A stretch of DNA of 30,601 nt from JAWOJB01 sp046484325 (GTDB taxonomy: Bacteria > Actinomycetota > Acidimicrobiia > Spongiisociales > ZC4RG35), in NCBI GenBank assembly GCA_046484325.1, contig JAWOJB010000059.1, positions 1 through 30,601 on the forward strand, written 5' to 3'. The notes beneath the pieces were generated by a model that was not told the DNA's origin, did no database searches, and saw nothing but the letters and a program-made list of their open reading frames with translations. This document shows positions 1 through 7,162 of the stretch, piece after piece (position 1 is the first letter of the stretch; every line of letters starts with the position of its first letter). A program made the translations under genes and the position numbers.

Positions 1-1013
1 CACGATCGCTCCGGGCTTCGTCGTGGGGGTCGCCCCGGCTCGGGGTTCGGAGGCTCCCGACTCGAGCAGCGCGCCGCCGCCCGGCAGGTCGGCGGCGCGG
101 CGCGGCCGATCGCTCCAACGTAGAAGAACCGGCCGATCTGGGTGAGTGGGTCGATGAGCAGCACCCCGAGCAGCACGAGGCTCACGGCCTCGCCGAGCGA
201 GACCGCGCCCGAGGCCAGCCGCCAGCCGGCCATACCGGTGGCCGCGACGACCGTACCGAGGGTGAACAGCGAGTCGACCCCGAGCAGTGCGAGCTGGTTG
301 ACGCGGAGCAGGCGCATGGTCTCGACTCGGAGCCGTTCGGACTCGGCGGCGAGCTCGTCTCCGTAGGCGGCCGATCGATCGAGCGCCTTGAGCGTGCGCA
401 GGCCCTGCACGCCGTCGAGGAAGCGGGCGGCGAGGCGGTCGGCGGTTTGCCGGTACCGGTCGGAGACCGAGGCGAATCGGTGCTCGAGCAGGCGCAGCAG
501 GGCGGGGATCGCCGGCAGCACGAGCACGAGCACGAGCGCCGTCGGCAAGTCGATGACGGCCACGACCCCGGCCAGGAGGAGTGGGATGCTCATCCCCGCG
601 ACCAGCTGGGGCAGGAACCGCCCGGCATAGGCTCCCACCGCCTCGACGCCCTCGGTGGAACGGGCGACGATCTCGCCCGTGCGCCGGTCCCTCCTGAACG
701 GCCCGAGCGCCTCGACGGCCCCGACGATCCTCCTCCGGAGGTCCCGCTCGACGCGTCCCGCAGCCCTCGCAGCAACGAGCGGTCCCAGCGCGGTGAACCC
801 CGCCCGGATGGAGAGGAGCAGCGCAACCCATACGATCGGACCGGACGTCCGACCACCCTCGACGACCGCGTCGACCAGCCGTCCGGCGGCGAGCACCGCC
901 CCGGCCGAGGCGAGGGCGCGCGCCCAGGCCAGCATCACCGCGGCTCGGAGCTGAGGGCGTCCGGCGGTGACCACCGAGCGGGATCGGCCGGGGCGACGAG
1001 CCGGGGCGGTCAT
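1..1013 (-). CDS. ABC exporter, CydD-like transmembrane half (partial, runs off left edge)
   Basis: The frame is open for 337 codons from the ATG at 1013 to the window edge, so the 3' part with the nucleotide-binding domain is missing. The translated part reads as an ABC type-1 membrane domain: about five hydrophobic stretches, and the segments GRVERDLRRRIVGAVEALGP, RRTGEIVARSTEGVEAVGAY and FLDGVQGLRTLKALDRS, typical of CydD/CydC-type thiol-reductant exporters (CydDC moves cysteine or glutathione to the periplasm in E. coli). The substrate here is unknown. The start ATG overlaps the TGA stop of the znuB-type gene (TGATG), so the two are probably translated together. No cydAB is visible; it could lie to the left. 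A general lipid or drug exporter of the same fold is possible. Confidence 0.82.
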   Translation of the reverse strand, partial: MTAPARRPGRSRSVVTAGRPQLRAAVMLAWARALASAGAVLAAGRLVDAVVEGGRTSGPIVWVALLLSIRAGFTALGPLVAARAAGRVERDLRRRIVGAVEALGPFRRDRRTGEIVARSTEGVEAVGAYAGRFLPQLVAGMSIPLLLAGVVAVIDLPTALVLVLVLPAIPALLRLLEHRFASVSDRYRQTADRLAARFLDGVQGLRTLKALDRSAAYGDELAAESERLRVETMRLLRVNQLALLGVDSLFTLGTVVAATGMAGWRLASGAVSLGEAVSLVLLGVLLIDPLTQIGRFFYVGAIGRAAPPTCRAAARCSSREPPNPEPGRPPRRSPERS

Positions 1014-1852
1014 CAGGACGGGGCCCGAGCCCGCCGTCGCGAGCGCGCGGTTGTCCTGGCCGCCAGCACGATGAAGAAGATCGTCACCGAGCAGAACGCC
1101 ATCGTGGCCCCGGCCGCCGTTCCCCAGTGCCAGCTCACCAGGAGACCACCGACGACGGCCAGGACGCCCAGCCCGATCGCCGTGATCATCATCGTCGGCA
1201 CCCGCCGGACGAGGAGGGACGCCGCCGCCGGAGGCGCCACGATGAGGCCGAAGACCAGCAGTGTGCCCACGGTCTGGAACGACGACACGATCGCCCCGGT
1301 GAGCAGGGCGAGCATGATGAAGTGGCTGATCCCGGGTGCCAGCCCGAGCAGCTCGGCCTTCTCCTCGTTGAACGAGAGGACGAGAAACGGCCGGTAGAAG
1401 ACCGCCACCAGGACGAGCGTCACGGCCGCGGCCGCGGCCTGCAGTCGCACGTCCGCCCACGTGATGCCGAGGGCGTCGCCGAACAGGATCGAGGTGAGCC
1501 CACTCGAGAAGTTGGGGAGGCGTGACAGGATGATCACGCCGAGGGCCAGCATCCCGACGAAGAGCAGCCCGATCCCGGTGTCCTCCCGCAGCTTGGCCCT
1601 GCGGTGGACGAGGTTGATTCCGGCCACCATCACGAGGGCCGATGCGACGGCACCGATGGTCAGGTTGAAGCCGATCGCAAAGGCGAGCGCGATGCCCGGC
1701 ATGACGCCGTGGGCAAGGGCGTCACCCATGAAGCTCAGGCCTCGCAGTACGACCCAGGTGCCCACCAGCGAGGTCGTCACGACCGCCAGGACCCCGGCAA
1801 TGAGGACGCGTTGCATGAACGGCTGTGAGAACGGCTCGATCAACCAGTCCAA
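1013..1852 (-). CDS. znuB: Zinc/manganese ABC transporter permease (ZnuB/ABC-3 family)
   Basis: A 279-residue integral membrane protein with about eight to nine hydrophobic segments, the usual size for ABC-3 family permeases. Family hallmarks include GTWVVLRGLSFMGDALAHGV near residues 31-50 and LLGLAPG near 165, followed by LLVFGLIVAPPAAA. It forms the membrane channel for metal captured by the neighbouring substrate-binding lipoprotein, powered by the ATPase encoded across the divergent promoter. The start is a TTG at 1852 with AGGGGAG six bases upstream; no better start is near. It lies 39 bp after znuA on the same strand and its TGA stop overlaps the next ATG. Zinc rather than manganese is inferred from the adjacent Zur-type regulator and the His-rich loop of the binding protein. 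Confidence 0.9.
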   Translation of the reverse strand: MDWLIEPFSQPFMQRVLIAGVLAVVTTSLVGTWVVLRGLSFMGDALAHGVMPGIALAFAIGFNLTIGAVASALVMVAGINLVHRRAKLREDTGIGLLFVGMLALGVIILSRLPNFSSGLTSILFGDALGITWADVRLQAAAAAVTLVLVAVFYRPFLVLSFNEEKAELLGLAPGISHFIMLALLTGAIVSSFQTVGTLLVFGLIVAPPAAASLLVRRVPTMMITAIGLGVLAVVGGLLVSWHWGTAAGATMAFCSVTIFFIVLAARTTARSRRRARAPS

Positions 1853-1891
1853 TCCGGGCTCCCCTGCCGGTGTGCCCTTCCAGGTTACGGC

Positions 1892-2896
1892 TCAGGCGGT
1901 GAGTCCTTCGACGATGCGCTCGGTTGAAACCCGCATCATCCCGAGGTAGGTGTCGGCGCCGGACGCCGGCTCTCCGAGTGACTCGGTGTAGAGCTCGATC
2001 ACCTGGACATTCCGGCCGACCTCGTCGGCGATGGCCTGGGCGAGTCGGGTCGGCTCGGTGGTCGAGGCGAAGATCGCCGGGACGTCCTCCTCTTCGATCA
2101 GCTCCACCAATTCGGCGAAGTCGCGGGCGCTCGTCTCGGCGTCGCTCGTCGCGGATGGGATCACCGCTCCGAGGATCTCGAGCCCGTACCGGTCGGCGTA
2201 GTACCCGTAGGCGAAGTGGTTGGTCACCATCGTGCGGCGCTCGACCGGGATCGACTGGATCATCTCGGCGATCTCCTCGTGCAGCGCCTCGAGCTCGGCC
2301 CGATACGACTCGGCCCGGGCGGTGAAGTCGCCGTCGGCGATCGCAGCCAACTCGGCGGCGATGATGTCGACGGCCTGGATCATGCGCACCGGGTCCATCC
2401 AGATGTGGGGGTCGAGCCCACCCTCGTGCGAGTCGTCCTCATGGTCCTCGTCCCCGTGGTCCTCGTCCCCGTGGTCATCGTCGTGTGCGCCCAGGAACGG
2501 CATCGGATCGAGCCGATCCCCCAGTTCGAGGACGTTGACGCCATCCGCTTCCGCCGCCTCGATGGCGGTGAGCAGCCCCTCCTCGAACATCAGCCCGTTG
2601 GCGATGACCAGGTCGGCGTCTCGCAGGCGGGCGGCCTGCTGGGCGGACGGCTCGAAGGTGTGGGGATCGGTGCCGAGCGGCATGATGACCTCGACGATCG
2701 CATCGTCGCCGGCGACGTTCTCGACGATGTCGCCGAGGATGGTGGTGGTCACGACGACGAGAGGGAGGTCGTCCTCTCCTTCGCCCGCCGTGGTGCCGGT
2801 GCCGCAGGCGGCCAGCACGAGGGACAGAGCGATGAGCAGGGCAGGCGACCGCCGCCGTCGCCTGGAGGTGGGGGGAGTAGTGGAGTTCGGGTTCAT
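1892..2896 (-). CDS. znuA: Zinc ABC transporter substrate-binding lipoprotein
   Basis: 334 residues. The N-terminus has a basic run (SRRRRRSP), a hydrophobic core and a lipobox LAAC with Cys31, so it should be exported and lipid-anchored. It belongs to the cluster A-I metal-binding family: His79 in TDPHT, His164 in DPHIWMDP, and a TNHFAYGYYADRYGLE helix supply metal ligands. Between residues 138 and 157 is a His/Asp/Glu-rich loop with repeated HGDED units, the feature that usually marks zinc-specific members. I chose the ATG at 2896 because a promoter (-35 TTGGCA, 17 bp, -10 TATCGT) ends seven bases before it. The longer in-frame ATG at 2932 would lie within the -35. It heads the znuA-znuB-exporter unit. 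Confidence 0.92.
   Translation of the reverse strand: MNPNSTTPPTSRRRRRSPALLIALSLVLAACGTGTTAGEGEDDLPLVVVTTTILGDIVENVAGDDAIVEVIMPLGTDPHTFEPSAQQAARLRDADLVIANGLMFEEGLLTAIEAAEADGVNVLELGDRLDPMPFLGAHDDDHGDEDHGDEDHEDDSHEGGLDPHIWMDPVRMIQAVDIIAAELAAIADGDFTARAESYRAELEALHEEIAEMIQSIPVERRTMVTNHFAYGYYADRYGLEILGAVIPSATSDAETSARDFAELVELIEEEDVPAIFASTTEPTRLAQAIADEVGRNVQVIELYTESLGEPASGADTYLGMMRVSTERIVEGLTA
2442..2485 (-). repeat. 15-bp tandem repeat coding the His/Asp loop of ZnuA
   Basis: Two exact copies of TGGTCCTCGTCCCCG (plus-strand reading, 2442-2456 and 2457-2471) are followed by a degenerate third copy to 2485. On the minus strand they encode the HGDED repeats of the metal-gathering loop. Slippage here would change loop length in steps of five residues without breaking the frame. 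Confidence 0.8.
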
Positions 2897-2903
2897 GTCG
2901 GAA

Positions 2904-2932
2904 ACGATAACGAGTCTCATTCTAAGTGCCAA
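2904..2932 (-). promoter_or_regulatory. znuA promoter with embedded Zur-type operator
   Basis: On the minus strand: -35 TTGGCA (2932-2927), exactly 17 bp, -10 TATCGT (2909-2904), then seven bases to the znuA ATG, so the mRNA is probably leaderless. Inside it lies an imperfect palindrome at 2906-2924, plus-strand core AACGAG-T-CTCATT centred on 2915, with six of nine arm positions paired. That is the size and AT-rich type of Fur-family operators. Binding would block the znuA promoter and also cover the -35 zone of the divergent zur gene. That Zur binds here is an inference. Confidence 0.72.
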
Positions 2933-2941
2933 GCCCGCTGA

Positions 2942-2947
2942 TAGGAT
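2942..2947 (+). promoter_or_regulatory. zur -10 box, leaderless start
   Basis: TAGGAT followed by six bases and the GTG start of zur at 2954. Transcription would begin at about the start codon. The -35 zone (about 2919-2924) overlaps the Zur-type palindrome, which suggests autoregulation. Confidence 0.6.
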
Positions 2948-2953
2948 GAAGGG

Positions 2954-3400
2954 GTGGCGACATCCGACGTGCTATTCAAGGCCGAGTCACGGCTCCGTCA
3001 GCGAGGAGTCCGGTACACGCGTGCTCGCCAGTTGGTGATGGAGCGCCTCCTGGCGTCATCCGGGCCTGTGACCGTGGCCGAGCTCGAAGAGGGTCTGCGG
3101 GGGCGGGTGCCGACGTCGTCGATCTATCGCACGCTCGGTGCGCTGGAGGACGCCGACATCGTCGACAAGCACCATGACGTGAGCGGACTCGCCCGCTACG
3201 AGATCGCCGAGGATCTCACCGGTCACCACCATCATCACCTCGTCTGCCTGGGATGCGGCGAGGCCCACGACGTCGACATCACCCCCGTCCTCGAGCAGGC
3301 GATCACGTCCTTCGTGGCCGCAGCGGGCGAGCGATTCGACTTCGAGGTCGTGGATCACCGGCTGGATCTGCACGGGTGGTGCAGCCGTTGCCGTTCGTGA
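2954..3400 (+). CDS. zur: Fur-family zinc uptake regulator
   Basis: 148 residues, the normal length for Fur proteins. The N-terminal winged helix runs to about residue 85 (RGVRYTRARQLVMERLL, then PTSSIYRTLGALEDADIV as the recognition region). The C-terminal dimerisation and metal domain has HHHHH at 91-95, a CLGC pair (Cys98, Cys101) and a second CSRC pair (Cys143, Cys146), which together form the structural Zn(Cys)4 site of Zur/Fur proteins. With zinc bound it should repress uptake genes. The GTG at 2954 is supported by the -10 box six bases upstream. Its TGA stop overlaps the GTG of znuC (GTGA), and znuA-znuB lie divergently across one shared operator. Zur rather than Fur or Mur is inferred from this context. 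Confidence 0.9.
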   Translation: MATSDVLFKAESRLRQRGVRYTRARQLVMERLLASSGPVTVAELEEGLRGRVPTSSIYRTLGALEDADIVDKHHDVSGLARYEIAEDLTGHHHHHLVCLGCGEAHDVDITPVLEQAITSFVAAAGERFDFEVVDHRLDLHGWCSRCRS

Positions 3401-4209
3401 ACGACGTCGCGATTCGGGCCCGCGGGCTCGTGCTGGCGTGGGACGAGCGCACGGCGCTGGCCTCCTCGGACTTCGACGTGCCCGCCGGCAGGGTCACCGC
3501 GTTGATCGGCCCCAACGGCTCGGGCAAATCCACCCTGCTCCATGCCTTTGCCGGGCTGCTCGAGCCGGTGGCGGGAGAGCTTACGGTGAGCACCAGGTAC
3601 CCGAAGAGCGACGGTCTGGCCTACGTGCTGCAGGCGACCAAGGTGAACGAGGGGATGCCGGTGACGGTGCGAGAGGTCGTCCTGATGGGAAGGTTCGCGA
3701 GGCTCGGCATGTTCCGGATCGCCGGTCGCGTCGACCGAGAGGCGTGTGACGCGGCGATGGACCGGCTGGGGATCGGCGATCTGCGCGACCGTCACCTGGA
3801 TGAGCTCTCCGGCGGCCAGCGCCAGCGGGTGTTCGTGGCGCAGGGTCTCGTTCAGGAGGCAGACGTCCTGCTCCTCGACGAGCCGCTCACCGGCCTCGAC
3901 CTCGTGTCCAAGGAGACGATCCAACGGGTGGTCGCCGAGGAGCGAGACCGCGGGACGACGGTCATCATGACCACCCACGACCTTCCCGAGGCGGGAGAGG
4001 CCGATCACGTGCTCCTGCTCGGCGGGCGGGTCGTTGCGGCCGGCCCGCCGGCGGACGTCCTGTCACCTGCGCTCCTTTCGACCGCTTATGGCATCCCCCT
4101 CACCGCACTGGAGGACGGTGCGATCGTGCTCGACGATGCCCACCACCGGGCGGCCGGCGCCCGGCACACCCATTTCGACCGGACCGGGCACGCCGAGCAC
4201 CACCCATGA
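3397..4209 (+). CDS. znuC: Zinc ABC transporter ATP-binding protein
   Basis: 270 residues counted from GTG 3397. All ABC ATPase motifs are present: Walker A GPNGSGKST (about 38-46), Q-loop region VLQATKVNEGMPVTV, signature LSGGQRQR (137-144), Walker B LLLDEP (158-163) and switch His194 in TTHD. The C-terminus is His-rich (HHRAAGARHTHF and GHAEHHP), as in several ZnuC proteins, and could sense or buffer zinc. The GTG start overlaps the zur stop codon by four bases, which implies coupled translation; an alternative TTG lies nine bases upstream. It should pair with the divergently encoded permease and binding protein. A perfect GC hairpin follows the gene. Confidence 0.92.
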   Translation: MNDVAIRARGLVLAWDERTALASSDFDVPAGRVTALIGPNGSGKSTLLHAFAGLLEPVAGELTVSTRYPKSDGLAYVLQATKVNEGMPVTVREVVLMGRFARLGMFRIAGRVDREACDAAMDRLGIGDLRDRHLDELSGGQRQRVFVAQGLVQEADVLLLDEPLTGLDLVSKETIQRVVAEERDRGTTVIMTTHDLPEAGEADHVLLLGGRVVAAGPPADVLSPALLSTAYGIPLTALEDGAIVLDDAHHRAAGARHTHFDRTGHAEHHP

Positions 4210-4216
4210 ACGCGAG

Positions 4217-4242
4217 GCGGCCCTCCCCGGGGGGAGGGCCGC
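4217..4242. terminator. GC-rich hairpin between convergent genes
   Basis: A 12-bp perfect inverted repeat, GCGGCCCTCCCC and GGGGAGGGCCGC, separated by two bases. It sits between the znuC stop at 4209 and the convergent gene ending at 4262. There is no T-tract, which is common for actinobacterial terminators. It could serve both strands. Confidence 0.7.
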
Positions 4243-4261
4243 GGTGACTCGCAAGCCGTAC

Positions 4262-4663
4262 TCAGCCGAGCACCTTCGCCTTGAGGGCGTTGAACTCGTC
4301 CTGGGTGATGGCGCCGGAGTCGAGCAGGGCCTTGGCCTTCGCTATCTGATCGGCGGCGCTCCCCGTGCCTGCTACCTCCTTGGCGTAGCTCTCGACCATG
4401 GCCTGCTGCTTTCGGGCCGAGGCGATGGCCCGCTCGCCCATGCCGCTCCCACGCACGAGCAGGTACACGAGCGTGCCGAGGAAGGGCAGGAACAGCAACA
4501 CGATGACCCAGATCGTCTTGGCGAATCCGCCCAGGTCGTCGGATCGGAACAGGTCCCCCAGCACGCTGAACAGGACCATGAAGAAGGCGATCCAGATCGC
4601 CAACGCCAGGAAGAACCAGATGACGTTGGCGGTGGTCGCCCAGAAGTTCGCTACCAGCAACAT
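4262..4663 (-). CDS. Small membrane protein with PLDc_N-like segment and SHOCT domain
   Basis: 133 residues. Two hydrophobic segments (about 14-35 and 50-70) with the LPFLGTLVYLLVRG end typical of the PLDc_N (phospholipase D nuclease N-terminal) membrane module. A linker GSGMGERAIASARKQQ follows, and a C-terminal SHOCT domain, IAKAKALLDSGAITQDEFNA (about 107-126). SHOCT is a short oligomerisation module of unknown role. The ATG at 4663 has AGAAAGG as a ribosome binding site; a longer reading frame upstream is not supported because its extra residues are low-complexity Arg/Gly/Pro. The combination is common in actinobacteria, with no known biochemical function. Confidence 0.85.
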   Translation of the reverse strand: MLLVANFWATTANVIWFFLALAIWIAFFMVLFSVLGDLFRSDDLGGFAKTIWVIVLLFLPFLGTLVYLLVRGSGMGERAIASARKQQAMVESYAKEVAGTGSAADQIAKAKALLDSGAITQDEFNALKAKVLG

Positions 4664-4701
4664 GTGTGCCTTTCTGTTCTGCTGGGTGAGGCGGCGCGAC
4701 G

Positions 4702-4729
4702 TTACCCGCAGTCGCGAGGCTCGCGGTAA
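4702..4729. other. Inverted repeat between two minus-strand genes
   Basis: TTACC, then CGCGAG-G-CTCGCG, then GTAA form a nested inverted repeat (core 4713-4725, outer arms 4702-4706 and 4725-4729). It lies 39 bp upstream of the SHOCT gene and 27 bp after the hemerythrin-like gene. It could be a weak terminator of the latter or a protein-binding dyad. Confidence 0.4.
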
Positions 4730-4755
4730 TCGGTGGTGGGCGTTTGCATGACCGG

Positions 4756-5232
4756 TCACCACCCCCCGATGTCGACGCTGTAGGCGTCGAACACCAGGTC
4801 GGCGCCACGCTGGCGATGCTCGACCACCGCTCCGATCAACTCGATCCCCAGTCTCCGGACCGAGGCGACGTGGTCCTCGTCGAGCCCGCCACCGATCGCC
4901 ACGAGCTCGCCGGCCAGTTGGTCGAGCGCGTCGTCCACGGCGACGTGCTCGTCGCGGAGGACGGCGACGACCGGAGCGAGGCGCGGCTGGTTCTCGAGGA
5001 CGTCGGCGAGCAGACCGCCCTCGGCCTCCACCTCGGCCACGTGGGCGTCGAAGGCCGCCCGCACCTGGGCGACGCACCGGGTCACCTTGTCGGCCCATCC
5101 GGTCTGCCGGGAGGGGGCGGACAGGGAGCTCTCGAGCCGGTCGATCGCCTCCCTGAGCGCCAGGCGCCGGCTGCGGGCACCGGTGAGCATGCCCATGCCG
5201 GTCTCGAGGTCGATGAGAGGTGGCTCGGTCAT
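4756..5232 (-). CDS. Hemerythrin-like four-helix protein
   Basis: 158 residues, almost entirely helical by composition, with no signal peptide or membrane segment. Potential metal ligands are spaced as in hemerythrin/HHE domains: FDAHVAEVEAE (His64, Glu68 and neighbours), RDEH (His95) and a terminal EHRQRGADLVFDAYSVD segment (Glu137, His138). The last segment is a conserved end I associate with uncharacterised actinobacterial proteins. Binding of a di-iron centre is inference from these residues only. The ATG at 5232 gives the full frame; its ribosome binding site is weak. It is not obviously in an operon, being 92 bp from the next minus-strand gene. Confidence 0.6.
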   Translation of the reverse strand: MTEPPLIDLETGMGMLTGARSRRLALREAIDRLESSLSAPSRQTGWADKVTRCVAQVRAAFDAHVAEVEAEGGLLADVLENQPRLAPVVAVLRDEHVAVDDALDQLAGELVAIGGGLDEDHVASVRRLGIELIGAVVEHRQRGADLVFDAYSVDIGGW

Positions 5233-5293
5233 AGGCCGACCCTGGTCGGGAGCACCGTCCGGCGCCAGGGGCGAAGGTCACGGCGGGTCGTGC

Positions 5294-5299
5294 CAAGAT
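5294..5299 (+). promoter_or_regulatory. Possible -10 box of the methyltransferase gene
   Basis: CAAGAT six bases before the GTG at 5306. It deviates from TANNNT at the first base, so this is a weak candidate for a leaderless start. Confidence 0.3.
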
Positions 5300-5305
5300 C
5301 GAGCC

Positions 5306-6112
5306 GTGGCCCGGCCGATCGACCTCGACGACCCCGACGATCCGCGTCTGGCCGATTTCGCCGGGCTGACCGACGCCGAGATCCGCCGCCGCGTCGAGGT
5401 CGACGGCGGGTTCTTCCTCGGCGAGGGTCCCCAGGTGGTCGCCCGGCTGGTCGAGTCGCCGCACCCCATCCGGTCGGTGGCCATCACCACCCGGCGGTGG
5501 GAGCGGATGCGTCCGCTACTCGAGCCTCATCCCGCTCCGGTGTACCGGGTTCCCCAGGCCGTGCTCGACCGGGTTGCCGGGTTCCACCTCCACCGCGGGG
5601 TGGTGGCATCGGCGACCCGGCTGCCGCCACCCGACCCTCACGACGCGATGGTCGGTGCCAGGGCGGTGGCGGTGCTCGAGGGCATCAACGACCAGGAGAA
5701 CCTGGGGGCGATCTTCCGGTCGGCGCTGGCGCTGGGGCTCGGAGCGGTCCTGCTGGATTCGACGTGCGCCGACCCTTACTACCGGCGGACGGTGCGGGTG
5801 TCGATGGGCGCAGTGGCCGTACTGCCGTTCACGCGACTGTCGCCATGGCCAGCGGCCCTCGACCTCGCCCGATCGGACGGGTTCGCCGTCATCGCGCTGA
5901 CCCCCCGGCCCGACGCCGTGCCCATCGACCGCTTCGACCTGCCGCGCGATCGTCGCCCGGCGATCCTGCTCGGGGCCGAGGGCCCCGGTCTGAGCGAGGC
6001 CGCCCTGCAGGCCGCCGACGCCGTCGTCCGGATCCCGATGATCGAGCTCGCCGACTCGCTCAACGTCGGGCACGCCGCCGCCATCGCCTTCCATCGGCTG
6101 GTGCGCAGGTAG
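5306..6112 (+). CDS. SpoU/TrmH-family RNA 2'-O-methyltransferase
   Basis: 268 residues from GTG 5306. The C-terminal half has the three SPOUT motifs: motif 1 NLGAIFRSALALGLGAVLL, motif 2 LLGAEGPGLS and motif 3 IPMIELADSLNVGHAAAI. These form the trefoil knot that binds S-adenosylmethionine. The N-terminal part (VDGGFFLGEGPQVVARLVES) resembles the RNA-binding substrate domain of rRNA guanosine 2'-O-methyltransferases. The target RNA position cannot be read from sequence. The GTG is preferred because upstream in-frame sequence is low-complexity and lies over an intergenic stretch. The stop codon TAG is part of a candidate -10 box for the next gene. Confidence 0.9.
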   Translation: MARPIDLDDPDDPRLADFAGLTDAEIRRRVEVDGGFFLGEGPQVVARLVESPHPIRSVAITTRRWERMRPLLEPHPAPVYRVPQAVLDRVAGFHLHRGVVASATRLPPPDPHDAMVGARAVAVLEGINDQENLGAIFRSALALGLGAVLLDSTCADPYYRRTVRVSMGAVAVLPFTRLSPWPAALDLARSDGFAVIALTPRPDAVPIDRFDLPRDRRPAILLGAEGPGLSEAALQAADAVVRIPMIELADSLNVGHAAAIAFHRLVRR

Positions 6113-6115
6113 CGT
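6110..6115 (+). promoter_or_regulatory. -10 box overlapping a stop codon, leaderless HAD gene
   Basis: TAGCGT, whose first three bases are the stop codon of the methyltransferase gene, is followed by six bases and the GTG start at 6122. This is the same TANNNT-N6-start layout seen at several genes here. Confidence 0.45.
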
Positions 6116-6121
6116 CCAGTC

Positions 6122-6880
6122 GTGCCGTACGGCAACTACCTGCTCGATATGGACGGAGTGCTCGTCACCGGGCGGACGGCCATACCCGGTGCCGGCGACT
6201 TCCTCCTCAGGCTCGAAGCCGCCGGTAGGCCCTACCTCGTGTTGACCAACAACTCCAGCTTCACCCCCGGTGATCTGTCCCACCGGCTCAGGGCGATGGG
6301 CATCGACCTGCCCGCCGAACGCCTGTACACGTCGGCCATGGCCACCGCCCGGTTCCTCCAGAGCCAGCAGTCGGCGGCGAAGGCCTTCGTGGTCGGTGAG
6401 AGCGGGCTGACGACCGCCCTCCACGAGATCGGGTACGTGATCACCGACATCGACCCCGACTTCGTGGTGCTCGGCGAGAGCCGGATGGACACCGATGCCC
6501 TCACCACCGCCGTCCGGCTCGTGGCCGGGGGTGCCCGGTTCGTCGCTACCAACCCCGACGCCGCCGGGCCATCCGAGCGCGGCATCGTGCCGGCGGCTGG
6601 GGCGGTGGCGGCCCTCGTGGAGACGGCGACGGGCGTCGGGCCGTACGTGGTCGGCAAGCCCAACCCGTTCATGTTCCGGAGCGCGCTCGACCACCTGGGC
6701 GTCCACTCCAAAGGCACCGTCATGGTGGGCGACAACCTCGCCACCGACATCCGGGGCGGCATGGAGGCCGGGATGGACACGATCCTGGTGCTCTCCGGTG
6801 TCACCGAGGCGGTCGCCGTGGCCCGGTCGCCCTACCGGCCGACCCGCATCGTCTCCTCGGTGGCCGAGATCGAGGTCTGA
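6122..6880 (+). CDS. NagD-like HAD-IIA sugar phosphatase
   Basis: 252 residues with all HAD motifs: motif I LLDMDGVL (Asp9 nucleophile, Asp11), motif II TNNSS, motif III Lys in GKPNPFMF and motif IV VGDNLATDI. The cap insertion between motifs II and III and the total length fit subclass IIA (NagD, phosphoglycolate or p-nitrophenyl phosphatases). The physiological substrate is unknown; a cytoplasmic dephosphorylation or metabolite-repair role is the usual assumption. It starts nine bases after the methyltransferase stop, with no clear ribosome binding site, which agrees with a leaderless start or coupling. It ends five bases before a convergent gene. Confidence 0.88.
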   Translation: MPYGNYLLDMDGVLVTGRTAIPGAGDFLLRLEAAGRPYLVLTNNSSFTPGDLSHRLRAMGIDLPAERLYTSAMATARFLQSQQSAAKAFVVGESGLTTALHEIGYVITDIDPDFVVLGESRMDTDALTTAVRLVAGGARFVATNPDAAGPSERGIVPAAGAVAALVETATGVGPYVVGKPNPFMFRSALDHLGVHSKGTVMVGDNLATDIRGGMEAGMDTILVLSGVTEAVAVARSPYRPTRIVSSVAEIEV

Positions 6881-6884
6881 CCGG

Positions 6885-7151
6885 TCACGCCGCCGGGCGG
6901 CGACCGGTGAGAGCGGCGGTGCCGAACGCCACCGCTCCGCCCAGCGAGAGCGACGCGGCAGCCGCCGGGAGGCCAGCGGGAGGATCGGCGGCTACGGCCC
7001 ACCACATCCAGGCGAGGATCCCCAACCCGGCGGCCAGCCCGGTTGCCCACAGCACGGGGACGCGGTCGCCGGGCTCCCGTCCCAACGCCCATCCGAGCAC
7101 GGCGCCGCCGAGGATCGTGACGGCCAGGAAGCGGGGATCGGTCACCGGCAT
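6885..7151 (-). CDS. Small membrane protein, 88 residues
   Basis: Three hydrophobic stretches: FLAVTILGGAVLGWALG, VLWATGLAAGLGILAWMWWA and SLSLGGAVAFGTAALTG. They are joined by short charged loops (REPGDR; a second loop rich in Pro). I do not recognise a family. It begins 11 bp after the RraA-like gene on the same strand, so the two probably form one transcript. A GTG six bases upstream of the chosen ATG (7151) is an alternative start. The longer open frame upstream of 7151 is antisense-type low-complexity sequence overlapping rraA and is not used. Confidence 0.6.
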   Translation of the reverse strand: MPVTDPRFLAVTILGGAVLGWALGREPGDRVPVLWATGLAAGLGILAWMWWAVAADPPAGLPAAAASLSLGGAVAFGTAALTGRRPAA

Positions 7152-7162
7152 GCCCACCCAGG

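Noticed and set aside
4744..6228. A 494-codon plus-strand open frame
   Set aside because: Crosses three genes and an intergenic region and turns into Arg/Pro/Gly-rich sequence; no ribosome binding site.
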